This document shows, piece by piece, positions 52,732 to 61,021 of a stretch of DNA of 64,000 bases (positions are counted from its first letter, which is position 1; each line of letters opens with the position of its first letter). Origin of the DNA: Pseudogemmobacter faecipullorum (lineage in GTDB: Bacteria > Pseudomonadota > Alphaproteobacteria > Rhodobacterales > Rhodobacteraceae); the NCBI RefSeq assembly GCF_020539525.1, contig NZ_JACDXX010000011.1, forward strand, positions 1 through 64,000, written 5' to 3'. The notes beneath the pieces are model-generated. The model made no database searches, had not been told where the DNA came from, and saw nothing but the letters and a program-made list of their open reading frames with translations. Position numbers and translations under genes: made by a program.

Positions 52732-53388
52732 ATGCGCCTGTTTGCTCTGCTGTTGTCTTTTCTGAGCCTTTCCCTGCCGGCGCTTGCTGCGCCGGTTGAG
52801 GCGCTGATCGAAGAGGCGATTTTCAGCGCCGAGGCGGGCAATCTGCCCGAGGGCAGCCGTCTGGAGCTGCAGCTCGCTGCGGGCAGCCCCGGCGAGGCCG
52901 AGCAGCTGCTGATGCTTGAGCATGATCTGAAACGGGCGGCTTTTGCCGCGCTGCTGGTCGGGGCGGACGGCGTGCAGGTCACGGTGCGTGGCCGGGTGTT
53001 TGCGATGATCGATCTGCCGGTGCCGCTGCGGGCGATGGCGCCGGGCAGCCTGCTCCGGCCCGAGGATTTTGAGTTCCGCGCCTTTCCGGCGGCGGCGCTT
53101 GGCCGCTTTGCTGTGACCGATCTGCAGGGGCTGAGCGGCTATGAGGTGCGCCGCCTTTTGCCTGCGGGCCGGGTGGTGCAGAGCCAGTCCCTGCAGGCGC
53201 CGCGCGCGGCCAGCCGGGGCGAGAAGATCGAGCTGGTGTTCCGCGATGGGGCGCTGCAGCTCAGCGCACCGGCGCGGGCGCTGGAAGATGCGGCCGAGGG
53301 CGAGACACTCCGGGTGCAGAACCTGCGCTCGGGCAAAACCGTAATGGCTGTGGCGCTCGGAAATGGCCGGGCTGAGGTGTTTCAATGA
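52732..53388 (+). CDS. flgA: P-ring assembly chaperone FlgA
   Basis: Periplasmic chaperone for P-ring assembly, 218 residues. It has a signal peptide (about 1-19) and then a SAF-type C-terminal domain: IDLPVPLRAMAPGSLLRPEDFEFR, RRLLPAGRVVQSQSLQAPRAASRGEKIELV and GETLRVQNLRSGKTV. The N-terminal part is short and weakly conserved. Overlaps flgH by four bases. Confidence 0.93.
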   Translation: MRLFALLLSFLSLSLPALAAPVEALIEEAIFSAEAGNLPEGSRLELQLAAGSPGEAEQLLMLEHDLKRAAFAALLVGADGVQVTVRGRVFAMIDLPVPLRAMAPGSLLRPEDFEFRAFPAAALGRFAVTDLQGLSGYEVRRLLPAGRVVQSQSLQAPRAASRGEKIELVFRDGALQLSAPARALEDAAEGETLRVQNLRSGKTVMAVALGNGRAEVFQ

Positions 53389-54131
53389 CTGATCTGACTG
53401 CGGGGCGGCGTTTTCTGACCGGCCTGATGCTGCTGGCCCTGCTGAGCGGCTGCGACAAGGTGAATGAGCTGCGCGATCCGCAGCTGAGCGGCCTGGTGCT
53501 GGATGGCGATAGCATGCCCGAGGCGCGCAGCATCCGCGTGCCCCAGCCCGAGCCGGAGCCGCGTATCCCGCTGAAACGCGCCGATCAGGCCTCGCTCTGG
53601 GCCCAGGGGTCAAAGGGCTTTTTCGGCGATCAGCGGGCGGCGAAAGTCGGCGATATTCTGACCGTGCTGATCGAGATTGATGACGAGGCTGAGCTGCGCA
53701 ATGCCTCGGCGCGGTCCCGGCAGAATGGCACAAAGGCCGGGGCGCCGGTGTTCTTTGGTCTTGAGGAGCAGATCGAGGATCTGCTGCCCTCGGGCGAGCT
53801 GGTCGATCTCAGCTCTTCGGACAGTTTTCGCGGCAATGGTACGATCCGGCGCGGCGAGGAGATCAAGCTGAAAGTGGCGGCGATGATTGTGCAGCGCCTG
53901 TCGAACGGCAATCTGGTGATCGCTGGTCGACAGGAGGTGCGGGTCAATGCCGAGTTGCGCGAATTGCGCGTGGCCGGGATCATTCGCCCGGTGGATATCG
54001 AGATGAGCAATACCATCCCCTATGAAAAAATCGCCGAGGCCAGGATCGCCTATGGCGGCAAGGGTCAGCTCAGCCGTGTTCAGCAGCCGCGCTATGGTGC
54101 GGATGCGCTGGACGTGATCCTGCCCTACTGA
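53385..54131 (+). CDS. flgH: Flagellar L-ring protein FlgH
   Basis: Outer-membrane L-ring lipoprotein, 248 residues. Lipobox LSGC with Cys23. Typical segments are ASLWAQGSKGFFGDQRAAKVGDILTVLIEIDDEAELRN, SFRGNGTIRRGEEI and GNLVIAGRQEVRVNAELRELRVAGIIRP. The length is normal. Four-base overlap with flgA; four bases before the next gene. Confidence 0.96.
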   Translation: MTDLTAGRRFLTGLMLLALLSGCDKVNELRDPQLSGLVLDGDSMPEARSIRVPQPEPEPRIPLKRADQASLWAQGSKGFFGDQRAAKVGDILTVLIEIDDEAELRNASARSRQNGTKAGAPVFFGLEEQIEDLLPSGELVDLSSSDSFRGNGTIRRGEEIKLKVAAMIVQRLSNGNLVIAGRQEVRVNAELRELRVAGIIRPVDIEMSNTIPYEKIAEARIAYGGKGQLSRVQQPRYGADALDVILPY

Positions 54132-54135
54132 TCCG

Positions 54136-54717
54136 ATGGCAGGTGCTGATACCTCCTCCTCTTCCGCCGCCGGAGCCGAAGAGCCGGGCAAAGTAAAACG
54201 TGTGGTCGTGGTGCTGCGGCCGCAGGATCTGCCGAAAAGCCGGCGCTTCCGGCGCCAGCAGCTGCTGCGACTCGGCGCGGCGCTGATTCTGCTGGCCGGG
54301 CTGGTTCTGGGCTATCGCGCGGCGGCGGTTTTCTCGCCGCCGGAGGGGATCAGGGCGGAAAGCGGCAAGCTGACCGAACGGGTGCGGGGCGGGCTCTATG
54401 CGCTGGAGCTGGCAACGCCGCGCGGCCAGGCGCGCTGGATGCTGGAATTCGATGCCGAGATTGTCACCAGTGACGGGCCGGACAATCCCGCCGAGCTGCG
54501 CAATGCGCTGGAGGATCTGGTGATCACCGCCAGCTCGCTGCCTCTGGTTCAGGCCTCTGACACGCCCGAGGTGAGTATGCGCGAGGCGATGCTGGCGATT
54601 GCGGCCCAAGCCTATCCCTGGCTGGTTGATATCTATCTGACCCGCTCGGATATCCGCAAGGATACCGACCGGCTGGGTGGCATTGGCCGGGCGATGCGCG
54701 ATCTTTACGGCGACTGA
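54136..54717 (+). CDS. Single-pass membrane protein after flgH (possibly FliL-like)
   Basis: A 193-residue protein with a basic cytoplasmic N-terminus (PKSRRFRRQQLLRL), one membrane segment (about 48-66) and a periplasmic part of about 125 residues with the ending IYLTRSDIRKDTDRLGGIGRAMRDLYGD. In rhizobial clusters fliL follows flgH, and the topology fits FliL. A clear FliL already exists at 42609, however, and the FliL C-terminal signature is absent here. It is the last gene of the flgF operon. I treat it as an unassigned stator- or basal-body-associated protein. Confidence 0.65.
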   Translation: MAGADTSSSSAAGAEEPGKVKRVVVVLRPQDLPKSRRFRRQQLLRLGAALILLAGLVLGYRAAAVFSPPEGIRAESGKLTERVRGGLYALELATPRGQARWMLEFDAEIVTSDGPDNPAELRNALEDLVITASSLPLVQASDTPEVSMREAMLAIAAQAYPWLVDIYLTRSDIRKDTDRLGGIGRAMRDLYGD

Positions 54718-54771
54718 GCGCGCGTGCGGCGCGCGCGCCCCCCGGGATCCGGGCGCCGCGCCGCCGCCCTC

Positions 54772-55434
54772 TCAGCGGGCGCGGATGATATCCGCGCTTT
54801 TGACCCGGCGGCCGTCGGTCAGCTGCAGCCAGGCGGCGCCCTGGACATATTCAATCGCCACCACCGAACCAGAGCTGTAGCTGTTATAGCTGCCCTCGCT
54901 GCCATCTGCCGAAACCGCAGCGATCGAGATGTGATAGCTGCCATTCTCGGCGCGGGTGCCATTATCGGTCAGCCCGTCCCAGACCACCTCATGCAGCGCG
55001 CCCTCGCTCTGCGGCAGGGAGTCAATCACCCGGATCAGCTTGCCATCGGCATCGCGGATCTGGGCCTGCACCGCCGTGGCCGGTGCTTCGAGCATATAAA
55101 GGAAGCTGCTGCCCTCATCGCCGAGGGTGACGGTCTCGCTGGTCATGGTGACCTCGCGGCCGATCAGCGCGGTTTCCGACAGCGCGCCGTTCAGCGCCAG
55201 CTGCTGACGCAGGCTTTCCATCTGGCTGTTGACCTTAACCGATTGCTCGACCTGGGTCAGCTGGGCCAGCTGGCTGACGAATTCGGTGGAATCCATCGGT
55301 GCCATCGGATCCTGGTTCTGCACCTGAGCGACAAGAAGCTTGAGAAAAGTCTGGTAATCTGAGGCCAGCTGGCTGGTGGCCCCCGCGGCGCTGCCGCTGC
55401 CGGTGATGGATTGAGGAATAGAGGAGACGCTCAT
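54772..55434 (-). CDS. flgD: Hook-assembly scaffold protein FlgD
   Basis: Hook cap, 220 residues. The N-terminal signature DYQTFLKLLVAQVQNQDPMAPMDSTEFVSQLAQLTQVEQSV is unmistakable. The central domain has ALIGREVTM and the FlgD Ig-like WDGLTDNGTRAENGSYHISI. Downstream partner of fliK on the minus strand (13-base gap), so cap and length-control genes are co-transcribed with the sigma-like gene. Confidence 0.96.
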   Translation of the reverse strand: MSVSSIPQSITGSGSAAGATSQLASDYQTFLKLLVAQVQNQDPMAPMDSTEFVSQLAQLTQVEQSVKVNSQMESLRQQLALNGALSETALIGREVTMTSETVTLGDEGSSFLYMLEAPATAVQAQIRDADGKLIRVIDSLPQSEGALHEVVWDGLTDNGTRAENGSYHISIAAVSADGSEGSYNSYSSGSVVAIEYVQGAAWLQLTDGRRVKSADIIRAR

Positions 55435-55447
55435 CGCAATCGGCCTT

Positions 55448-56692
55448 TCAGGTGGTAATATCGATCAGGCCCGGCCCGTGCTGGTCGCGCCGTGCCGGGG
55501 TCTCGGGGGGCTCGGCGGCTGTGTTGCCGGCCTCTTTGGCCTCATCGCCCGCGCTGCCGGTTTCCGGCCGCGAATAGCGGCCCAGATCCGGCCCGCCGCC
55601 CGCCATGTCGAAGCCGCGCGCCCCGAGGAAATCATTCAGCGCCGTGGCCTCCTGCTGCAGGCTTTGCAGGATCATCGGGTTTTCAGCCCGGATTGCCATC
55701 TGCAGCCGCCCGTCGGTCAGCCGTGAGATTTCAATCTCGAGAATGCCGAGGCCCTGAGGGCGCAGCAACAGCCGGGTGCGGCCCTCGCTCTGCTCGATCT
55801 GTTCCAGCCGCTCCATCACATTGCGCAGCAGCGGCGAGGCGGTGCCGGCGGTCTGCGGGGCCGCTGCCGGGGCAGCGGGCTGCGCCGTTTCGCTGCGCTG
55901 CGGGCCGGGTTCGGGCAGCGGCTGCAGGGCGAAGACCTCGCCCTGGAGGGAACCGCTTTCTGGCAGCGGCGCGGCCCCGGCTGCGGCAGATGCGGGCGCG
56001 GCGGTAACGGGCAAAGATGCGCCGCTGGGTGCGGATTTGCGCGGCGGGGCCAGAGCGGAAGCGTACTCTGCCGGCGCGGCGGCTTCGGTCAGGAGCATTT
56101 CCGGCGGGAGCATTTCGGAGGGGGCGGCAGATCGGGGCGCCCGCGCGCCTGGTTCCGCCGGTTCGGGCAGTGGTTTCGGGGCGGAGGCCGGGAGGGGGGC
56201 TGCTGCGGCGGAGTGCGGCGCGGGATCCGTCGCGCCCCCGGTCACGGCCGGGGAGGGGTCGGGCAGGGGGCTGGGCACCGCAAACGCGAGCGGGGCGGGA
56301 GCGGCCAGCACCGGAACGGGTTCTGCCGCCTGTTCCTCGCCTTTGGAGGGGGCCAGGTCAGAAGGCGGCAGGTCGGGGCTGGCTTCGGGGGCGGCCCCGG
56401 CTGAGATTGTTTCTTCGGGCAGGGGCACGGGCAGTGGCATGGCTTGCGGCGGAGGGGAGAGCGGCAGCGGCTCTGCCTCCAGGCGGGCTGCGATCTCAGC
56501 CTCAAGCCCGGCGGCCAGCGCCTCACTTGCGGCAAGCGCCTCCGGATCCGGCAAAAGCGCCGGGGTCTCGGTGGATTGCTCTGGCAGCAGCCCGGCGAAG
56601 AGCCCGGGTTTCTGTTCCGGTGCGGCGGGCAGACTGCCGGGGGCGGAGACCGCAGCCGGGCCCGGGAAAAGAAGGGCAGCAGGCGAAATCAT
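55448..56692 (-). CDS. fliK: Flagellar hook-length control protein FliK
   Basis: A 414-residue protein. Most of it is a low-complexity Ala/Pro/Glu region expected of the molecular-ruler part. The C-terminal domain (about 285-385) has the Flg_hook pattern (TRLLLRPQGLGILEIEISRLTDGRLQMAIRAENPMILQSLQ), which switches export specificity when the hook is complete. The 5' end overlaps the sigma-like gene by four bases; flgD follows. Confidence 0.85.
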   Translation of the reverse strand: MISPAALLFPGPAAVSAPGSLPAAPEQKPGLFAGLLPEQSTETPALLPDPEALAASEALAAGLEAEIAARLEAEPLPLSPPPQAMPLPVPLPEETISAGAAPEASPDLPPSDLAPSKGEEQAAEPVPVLAAPAPLAFAVPSPLPDPSPAVTGGATDPAPHSAAAAPLPASAPKPLPEPAEPGARAPRSAAPSEMLPPEMLLTEAAAPAEYASALAPPRKSAPSGASLPVTAAPASAAAGAAPLPESGSLQGEVFALQPLPEPGPQRSETAQPAAPAAAPQTAGTASPLLRNVMERLEQIEQSEGRTRLLLRPQGLGILEIEISRLTDGRLQMAIRAENPMILQSLQQEATALNDFLGARGFDMAGGGPDLGRYSRPETGSAGDEAKEAGNTAAEPPETPARRDQHGPGLIDITT

Positions 56693-57372
56693 ACCAGATC
56701 GCTTTTCATAAAACCGTTTATCAGCAGGCTGTTGCGCATCTTGTGCAGGGCTCTTCCCTCGAGCGCACGGGCGCGGGCCGGGCTGAGTTTTAATTGTCCG
56801 GCAATTTGCTCAAGCGCCTGGCTTTCATGCAGCAGATGCCCGACGACCAGGCGGCGCTCGACCCGGCTGAGCGGGCGCAGTGCCCGGGCAAGGGCGGTGC
56901 GCAGATGGCGCGCCTGCTCGCGCTTCAGTGCCAGATCCTCGCTGGCCGGGCTCTGCTCCGGGCTGAGACTTTCGTCGAAAGGCTCGTCGCTCAGTAGGCC
57001 CTCAAAGCTCTCGCGCATCGTCTCGCCCAGCCGGCCCGCGAGTCCGTCGCGCAGGCGGCGCTCGGGCATGGAGACGGGCAGATGGGCGCGGGTGCGGGCG
57101 CTGATCATCGCGCCACGCACCGCAGGCCAGACAAAGCCCGCCAGATTGCCGTGGCTTGCCCCGGGCCAGCGTGCGATGGCCTCGATCAGGGCAAGCATAG
57201 CCTCTGCCATCAGATCCTCGGCATGGCCTGACGACAAACGCCGCGCGGCGCGCCGGATGCGCGGCATCAGCGGCTCAATCAGCAGCTCCAGCGCTTCGGC
57301 ATCAGCCTCATCGCGCCAGGCTGCGGCAAGCCTGACCTGCAGTTCAGGCGTGAGTGTCGATAAAATGGCCAT
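56689..57372 (-). CDS. Sigma-70-family RNA polymerase sigma factor in the flagellar cluster
   Basis: A 227-residue protein with recognisable sigma regions. Region 2 is about 40-110 (AEDLMAEAMLALIEAIARWP, then FVWPAVRGAMISARTR). Region 4 is about 165-215 (LSRVERRLVVGHLLHESQALEQIAGQLKLSPARARALEGRALHKM), with a helix-turn-helix and the final RALHKMR of sigma-70 family members. Region 3 is short and acidic. It is neither a typical ECF sigma nor a clear FliA. Start: ATG at 57372 with AGGA upstream; a TTG five codons earlier is possible. First gene of sigma-fliK-flgD, with a TACATG-type half-site pair upstream. Confidence 0.75.
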   Translation of the reverse strand: MAILSTLTPELQVRLAAAWRDEADAEALELLIEPLMPRIRRAARRLSSGHAEDLMAEAMLALIEAIARWPGASHGNLAGFVWPAVRGAMISARTRAHLPVSMPERRLRDGLAGRLGETMRESFEGLLSDEPFDESLSPEQSPASEDLALKREQARHLRTALARALRPLSRVERRLVVGHLLHESQALEQIAGQLKLSPARARALEGRALHKMRNSLLINGFMKSDLV

Positions 57373-57413
57373 GCGGTCCTGCAGCAATTGCTGCGGTCAA
57401 TCTGTCATGGACT

Positions 57414-57446
57414 CATGTATAAATAAAGAACTAATAACAATACATG
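57414..57446. promoter_or_regulatory. CATGTATA / AATACATG pair before the sigma-like gene
   Basis: Two inverted half-sites with arms like those of the flaF, flgI and motA dyads but separated by 17 bases (CATGTATA at 57414-57421, AATACATG at 57439-57446). The near half-site is 42 bases upstream of the start, a promoter-like distance. The gap 57373-57465 lies between the sigma gene and the 3' end of the next minus-strand gene. Confidence 0.4.
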
Positions 57447-57465
57447 TTTTGCATGCCTGCGGCCG

Positions 57466-58110
57466 TCACGAACGGGCGAGGTCACACTGGCTGCTGTGCT
57501 CAAAGGCTCTTTGCAGGCGCTCCAGCCATTCAGCGACACTGGCGCAGCTTTCCAGCTTGCCGGCGAGCGCGGGCTCGGGCGGCGGCAGGGCAAAACCAGG
57601 CTCCAGCAAAGCGAGAAAGGTCTCGAAGCTGATAATCGCCCTGCCCGATGGATAGCCCCAGATCTGTTCCAGCGCCATGTCGCGCAGCGCGGTCAGTCGC
57701 CGGTCTCCCTGCACCACCGGATCGGTCAGGCTGAGATAGGCCCAGACCTGCAAGGAAACAGGTTGGCGTATGAATTCATTACGAATTCCGGCTTCAAGCG
57801 TCTCGGCCAGCAGCGAGAAGGACTGTAGCGGCACGGGCGCGGCAGGATCAGGACCGGCGGTCTGGTCGATCAGCAGGATGATCGCGCCGCCCGGCACCTC
57901 GAGGCCCAGCTCATGGCTGAGGACATCGCCAAGGCTGAGCTCAAGCCCAAGCTCGGTTTCTTCATGGCAGGCATGGCCGCGTTTCGGAGCGAATTTGTTG
58001 CTGTGCAGGAAGATGAGCGGCAATCCGGTGAGGCGGGCCAGTTGTTCGCAATAGGCTGGCGGTGCTGTGACATGAGCATAAGACCCTGCCCACAGCGCGT
58101 TCAAAATCAT
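57466..58110 (-). CDS. Unrecognised protein in the flagellar cluster
   Basis: A 214-residue soluble protein with no signal peptide or membrane segment. Patterned segments are LPLIFLHSNKFAPKRGHACHEET, GGAIILLIDQTAGPD and YPSGRAIISFETFLALLEPGF. His and Cys in HACHEE could bind metal, but nothing diagnostic was seen. The frame is open further upstream, yet ATG at 58110 has an AAGGACG ribosome site and fits the position of the CtrA-type site 39 bases further up. It is transcribed alone, divergent from mucR. Function unknown. Confidence 0.65.
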   Translation of the reverse strand: MILNALWAGSYAHVTAPPAYCEQLARLTGLPLIFLHSNKFAPKRGHACHEETELGLELSLGDVLSHELGLEVPGGAIILLIDQTAGPDPAAPVPLQSFSLLAETLEAGIRNEFIRQPVSLQVWAYLSLTDPVVQGDRRLTALRDMALEQIWGYPSGRAIISFETFLALLEPGFALPPPEPALAGKLESCASVAEWLERLQRAFEHSSQCDLARS

Positions 58111-58148
58111 AGTGACGTCCTTATCGGCGCATGAAGAATATGGATAGT

Positions 58149-58163
58149 TTAAAAAAGTCTTAA
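58149..58163. promoter_or_regulatory. CtrA-type site before the unknown gene at 57466-58110
   Basis: TTAA-AAAAGTC-TTAA, an exact full CtrA consensus, centred about 46 bases upstream of the minus-strand start. In an AT-rich region the chance of a random match is higher than for the other sites. Confidence 0.55.
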
Positions 58164-58520
58164 GCTTTGCGCAATCTCTCAAAGCCTCCGGCTGAAATCC
58201 GCTTACAGATGGCATTTTCCTGCATATCAGATGTGTTTTTTACGACAATATCCTTAATTGTATGGATAATTTTGAAAATTTACCCCGCAGAAACCGCGCG
58301 TACCAGGGCGCGTCTGGCAAAAGATAGTGAAATTCAGGATAGACGATACATTCAATAGTATGTATATTTTTCCTTAATGGTGCGCCGGATTGTCGCGAAT
58401 CCTGATGCGACAGCTCATGCCGTGCCCAAACATTGCGCAGAGGAAGCTTGATCTATATCAAGGAACTATCGAACCAGTGATGGGTTCTCTTTTTTATAGG
58501 TTAATATATACAGGATAATT
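58164..58520. promoter_or_regulatory. AT-rich leader region upstream of mucR
   Basis: A 410-base gene-free stretch (58111-58520). It is strongly AT-rich in a GC-rich window and has many T-A steps and T-runs (58190-58290 and 58325-58380). MucR proteins are known to bind long AT-rich, degenerate sites, including their own promoters, so this is a likely autoregulatory region. No hairpin terminator or small gene was recognised here. Confidence 0.45.
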
Positions 58521-58952
58521 GTGTTGGATTTAACGATGCAGGAAAAGAACACGCTTGTTGCGCAGATTGTTGCCTCCTACGCGGCCAGGCCGGATGCTAC
58601 GGTCGACAGTATTGTCGCCCTGACCTCTCGTCTGACGGCTGAACTGGGTGACTCACCTGCGCAGGCCACTGCTTTGGCTGCCGCCCCGCTTCTTCCACCT
58701 TCTCCCAATCTTACCCCGGAAACTGCGATCACACGTGACCGCATTTTCTGCCTCTGCTGCGGTAAGGGCTTCAAAATGCTGAAGCGCCATCTCGGGGCCG
58801 AGCATGGGATGACGGAAGAGGCCTACCGTGCCGCCTATCAGCTTGCGGAAAGCTATCCGCTGGTTGCGCCCAGCTATTCAGAACGCAAGGCGAGCTATGC
58901 CCGTTCTGTCGGCTTCGGCAAATACGATCGGAATACCGCCGAGGTCGAATAA
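58521..58952 (+). CDS. mucR: MucR/Ros-family zinc-finger transcriptional regulator
   Basis: A 143-residue regulator. The N-terminal half is helical (oligomerisation region) and residues 74-110 carry the Ros-type zinc finger: C-L-C-C-G-K-G-F followed by LKRHLGAEHGMTEEAYRA, with Cys-x2-Cys and His ligands. In rhizobia and Brucella MucR controls exopolysaccharide production, motility genes and virulence by binding AT-rich DNA. Start: GTG at 58521 with AGGA five bases upstream; ATG at 58536 is an alternative. It stands between two flagellar transcription units and could act on both programmes of this replicon. Confidence 0.9.
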   Translation: MLDLTMQEKNTLVAQIVASYAARPDATVDSIVALTSRLTAELGDSPAQATALAAAPLLPPSPNLTPETAITRDRIFCLCCGKGFKMLKRHLGAEHGMTEEAYRAAYQLAESYPLVAPSYSERKASYARSVGFGKYDRNTAEVE

Positions 58953-59075
58953 ATTTTCCTCTGTCCCGGGATTTACGGGGGCTGAGGTTTTTACCAGCAA
59001 GAATACTTTATTTAATACTTTTATACATGTAGGAATTCTTCCGTCAGGGCCGTTTCCCGGCCGAAGGGTTCCTAC

Positions 59076-59912
59076 ATGGCCACCAATACCAAGGCGGTGA
59101 TTGTCCGCCGTTCGAAAAAACCTGGTCACGCGCAGCGGCACGGCGGGCACTGGAAAGTGGCCTATGCTGATTTCATGACCGCGATGATGGCCTTCTTTCT
59201 GTTGCTGTGGATCCTTGCGGTCACAGATGAGAATAAGCTGAAGGGCATCGCCCAGTATTTCACCCCGACCGAACATATCGCCGGACAGCCGGGCGGTGAG
59301 GGCATTCTGCAGGGTTCGGCTGTGGCGCAGGATGAGAATGTGCTCAGCAATCCCGCCGAGGAGATGCAGGCCGATCAGGGCGCGCCAAACCCCTGGGCGA
59401 AGCTTGCCGAAAATGCCAAAACCGATGCGCCGGCCGAGGCGCCGCTTGGCGAGGCGCTGGAGCGCGCGGGCGAGCAGTTCCTGCTCTCGGTGAAAAGCCA
59501 GCCCGAACTGGCCAATCTCGCCGGGAACCTGCTGGTGCGCCAGATTGAGGGGCAGCTGGTGGTGGATATCCTCGATCTTGGCGAGGGTGATATGTTCGCG
59601 GCGGGTGCCGGAGATATGTCCGAAAATCTGCAGCTGGTGCTGCAGGCCCTGGCACCGACCGTTATCGCATTGCCGCATCCGATCCGCATCACCGGCCATT
59701 CGGGCGCGGGTGATGAGGTCGCGGAGGATGGCTGGGAGCTGTCGTCAATGCGGGCCCATGCAGTCCGGCGCGAGCTGAGCCGGGCCGGGCTTGATGCGGC
59801 CAGGTTCAGTCTCGTGTCCGGCGCCGGGCCGAGCCGTCCGCTGGATCCGCTTCAGCCCGCCGATCCGCGCAACCGCCGGGTGACGCTCGAGCTTGGATCG
59901 GCGCTGGAATAG
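59076..59912 (+). CDS. motB: Flagellar stator protein MotB
   Basis: Stator subunit that anchors to peptidoglycan, 278 residues. The single membrane segment (YADFMTAMMAFFLLLWIL) carries the proton-accepting Asp32, at the same number as in E. coli MotB. The periplasmic OmpA-like domain (about 165-275) has IRITGHSGAG, WELSSMRAHAVRRELSRAGL and DPRNRRVTLEL. motA is not adjacent but lies 1.1 kb downstream, with a divergent gene between. A TATACATGTA element lies 45 bases upstream of the start (59022-59031). Confidence 0.95.
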   Translation: MATNTKAVIVRRSKKPGHAQRHGGHWKVAYADFMTAMMAFFLLLWILAVTDENKLKGIAQYFTPTEHIAGQPGGEGILQGSAVAQDENVLSNPAEEMQADQGAPNPWAKLAENAKTDAPAEAPLGEALERAGEQFLLSVKSQPELANLAGNLLVRQIEGQLVVDILDLGEGDMFAAGAGDMSENLQLVLQALAPTVIALPHPIRITGHSGAGDEVAEDGWELSSMRAHAVRRELSRAGLDAARFSLVSGAGPSRPLDPLQPADPRNRRVTLELGSALE

Positions 59913-59940
59913 CGCGGATCTGCGCGCCCCGAATATGCGT

Positions 59941-59968
59941 GCCCCGGATCCCGGGCGGGGTCCGGGGC
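59941..59968. terminator. GC-rich hairpin after motB
   Basis: GCCCCGGA / TCCGGGGC, an 8-bp perfect stem with a 12-base loop, between the converging motB and the unknown gene ending at 59975. It has no T-run, so only a tentative terminator. Confidence 0.4.
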
Positions 59969-59974
59969 GGGGGA

Positions 59975-60967
59975 TCAGCCGGCGCGCGGCGCGAACAGAT
60001 TTTCGCGCAGCCCCTCAACCGGCGGCAGCGGTGCTGCCCTGCGATTATCCCCCGCGAGCAAAAGCAGGGTGGTGGCCGCGATTGCCGCGACCAGCGCCAC
60101 AGCGCCTGCGCCGATGCCAATGGCCAGCCAGGGCAGGCGGCGGCGCTTTGTGGCAGAGGCTGCGGTCAGCGCCGGATGGGCCAGGGCGCTGTAATCGGGG
60201 GCGACGAACAGAAAGCCGCCCCGGCGCAGCACCAGGGCCGGGACCGGACGGCCATCGCCCTGCGGGGGCAGCAGCGAGCCTGCGGGCAGGCGGATGGCGC
60301 GGGGCAGGCGGCCATTTTCCAGCAGCGCGGCCAGCGGGATCGCCACCCGCAGCGAATCCTCGCGCACCAGCACCTGGGCTTCGGGCGGGATCTCGCGAAG
60401 CGGGATCTGTTTCTCATCGGCCAGGAGCAGATCGACACCCTGGGCACCCACCGGGCGCAGCACCGCCCCCGAGATCACTTCGCTGGTGGTATCGCTTTTC
60501 ACAAAAGCATGATAGCCCACCGGCAGCTGATCGCTGGCCTTGCCGGGCTGATCCTCGCCCTTGCGGCGCGCCTGATCGCTGAGTCCGTCGAGGCTGAGCC
60601 CCTCTTCGGCGGCGAATTCAAAGTTAATCGCGAAATCCGCAACCTCTTCCACCAGGCGTGGCATCGAGCGCAGCGATTGTTCCAGCTCGCTCAGCAGATG
60701 CAGATCTTCGGCCGGGCTCAGTTTCGCCGCCGGCAGCCCCTTCAGTCCCGGATGGACGGCAAAGCCGCGCAGGCTGTCTCCGGCCTCCTCGACGAGGCGC
60801 CGTTTCAGCGCGGTGCCGCTTTCCTGCAGGTGATAGGGCTGGAGGGAAATAATGCGCCCGCCTGCGCGGCAGATCGCGATGCCGACCGCTTCGGGCCAGT
60901 CGGGAATCCGGACCGGAAGTTCGGCCGGAGACACCAGCCGCACAATGGGGGTGTTGAAGTCTGACAT
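59975..60967 (-). CDS. Unrecognised tail-anchored protein between motB and motA
   Basis: A 330-residue protein that is soluble-looking for about 275 residues and then has one C-terminal membrane segment (LPWLAIGIGAGAVALVAAIAATTLLLLAG), preceded by Lys/Arg (TKRRR) and followed by about 25 residues. The soluble part has the segments PVRIPDWPEAVGIAICRAGGRIISLQPY and, near 195-240, two repeated 'bulge' segments (EAQVLVREDSLRVAIPLAALLENGRLPRAIRLPAG). No family recognised. It is divergent from motA across a perfect dyad and converges with motB. A role in stator assembly or control is inferred from location only. Confidence 0.65.
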   Translation of the reverse strand: MSDFNTPIVRLVSPAELPVRIPDWPEAVGIAICRAGGRIISLQPYHLQESGTALKRRLVEEAGDSLRGFAVHPGLKGLPAAKLSPAEDLHLLSELEQSLRSMPRLVEEVADFAINFEFAAEEGLSLDGLSDQARRKGEDQPGKASDQLPVGYHAFVKSDTTSEVISGAVLRPVGAQGVDLLLADEKQIPLREIPPEAQVLVREDSLRVAIPLAALLENGRLPRAIRLPAGSLLPPQGDGRPVPALVLRRGGFLFVAPDYSALAHPALTAASATKRRRLPWLAIGIGAGAVALVAAIAATTLLLLAGDNRRAAPLPPVEGLRENLFAPRAG

Positions 60968-61021
60968 CTTGCCTCTCGTGAATAATATCGGCTGTTTTGC
61001 AAGAACAACTAATATTTACAG

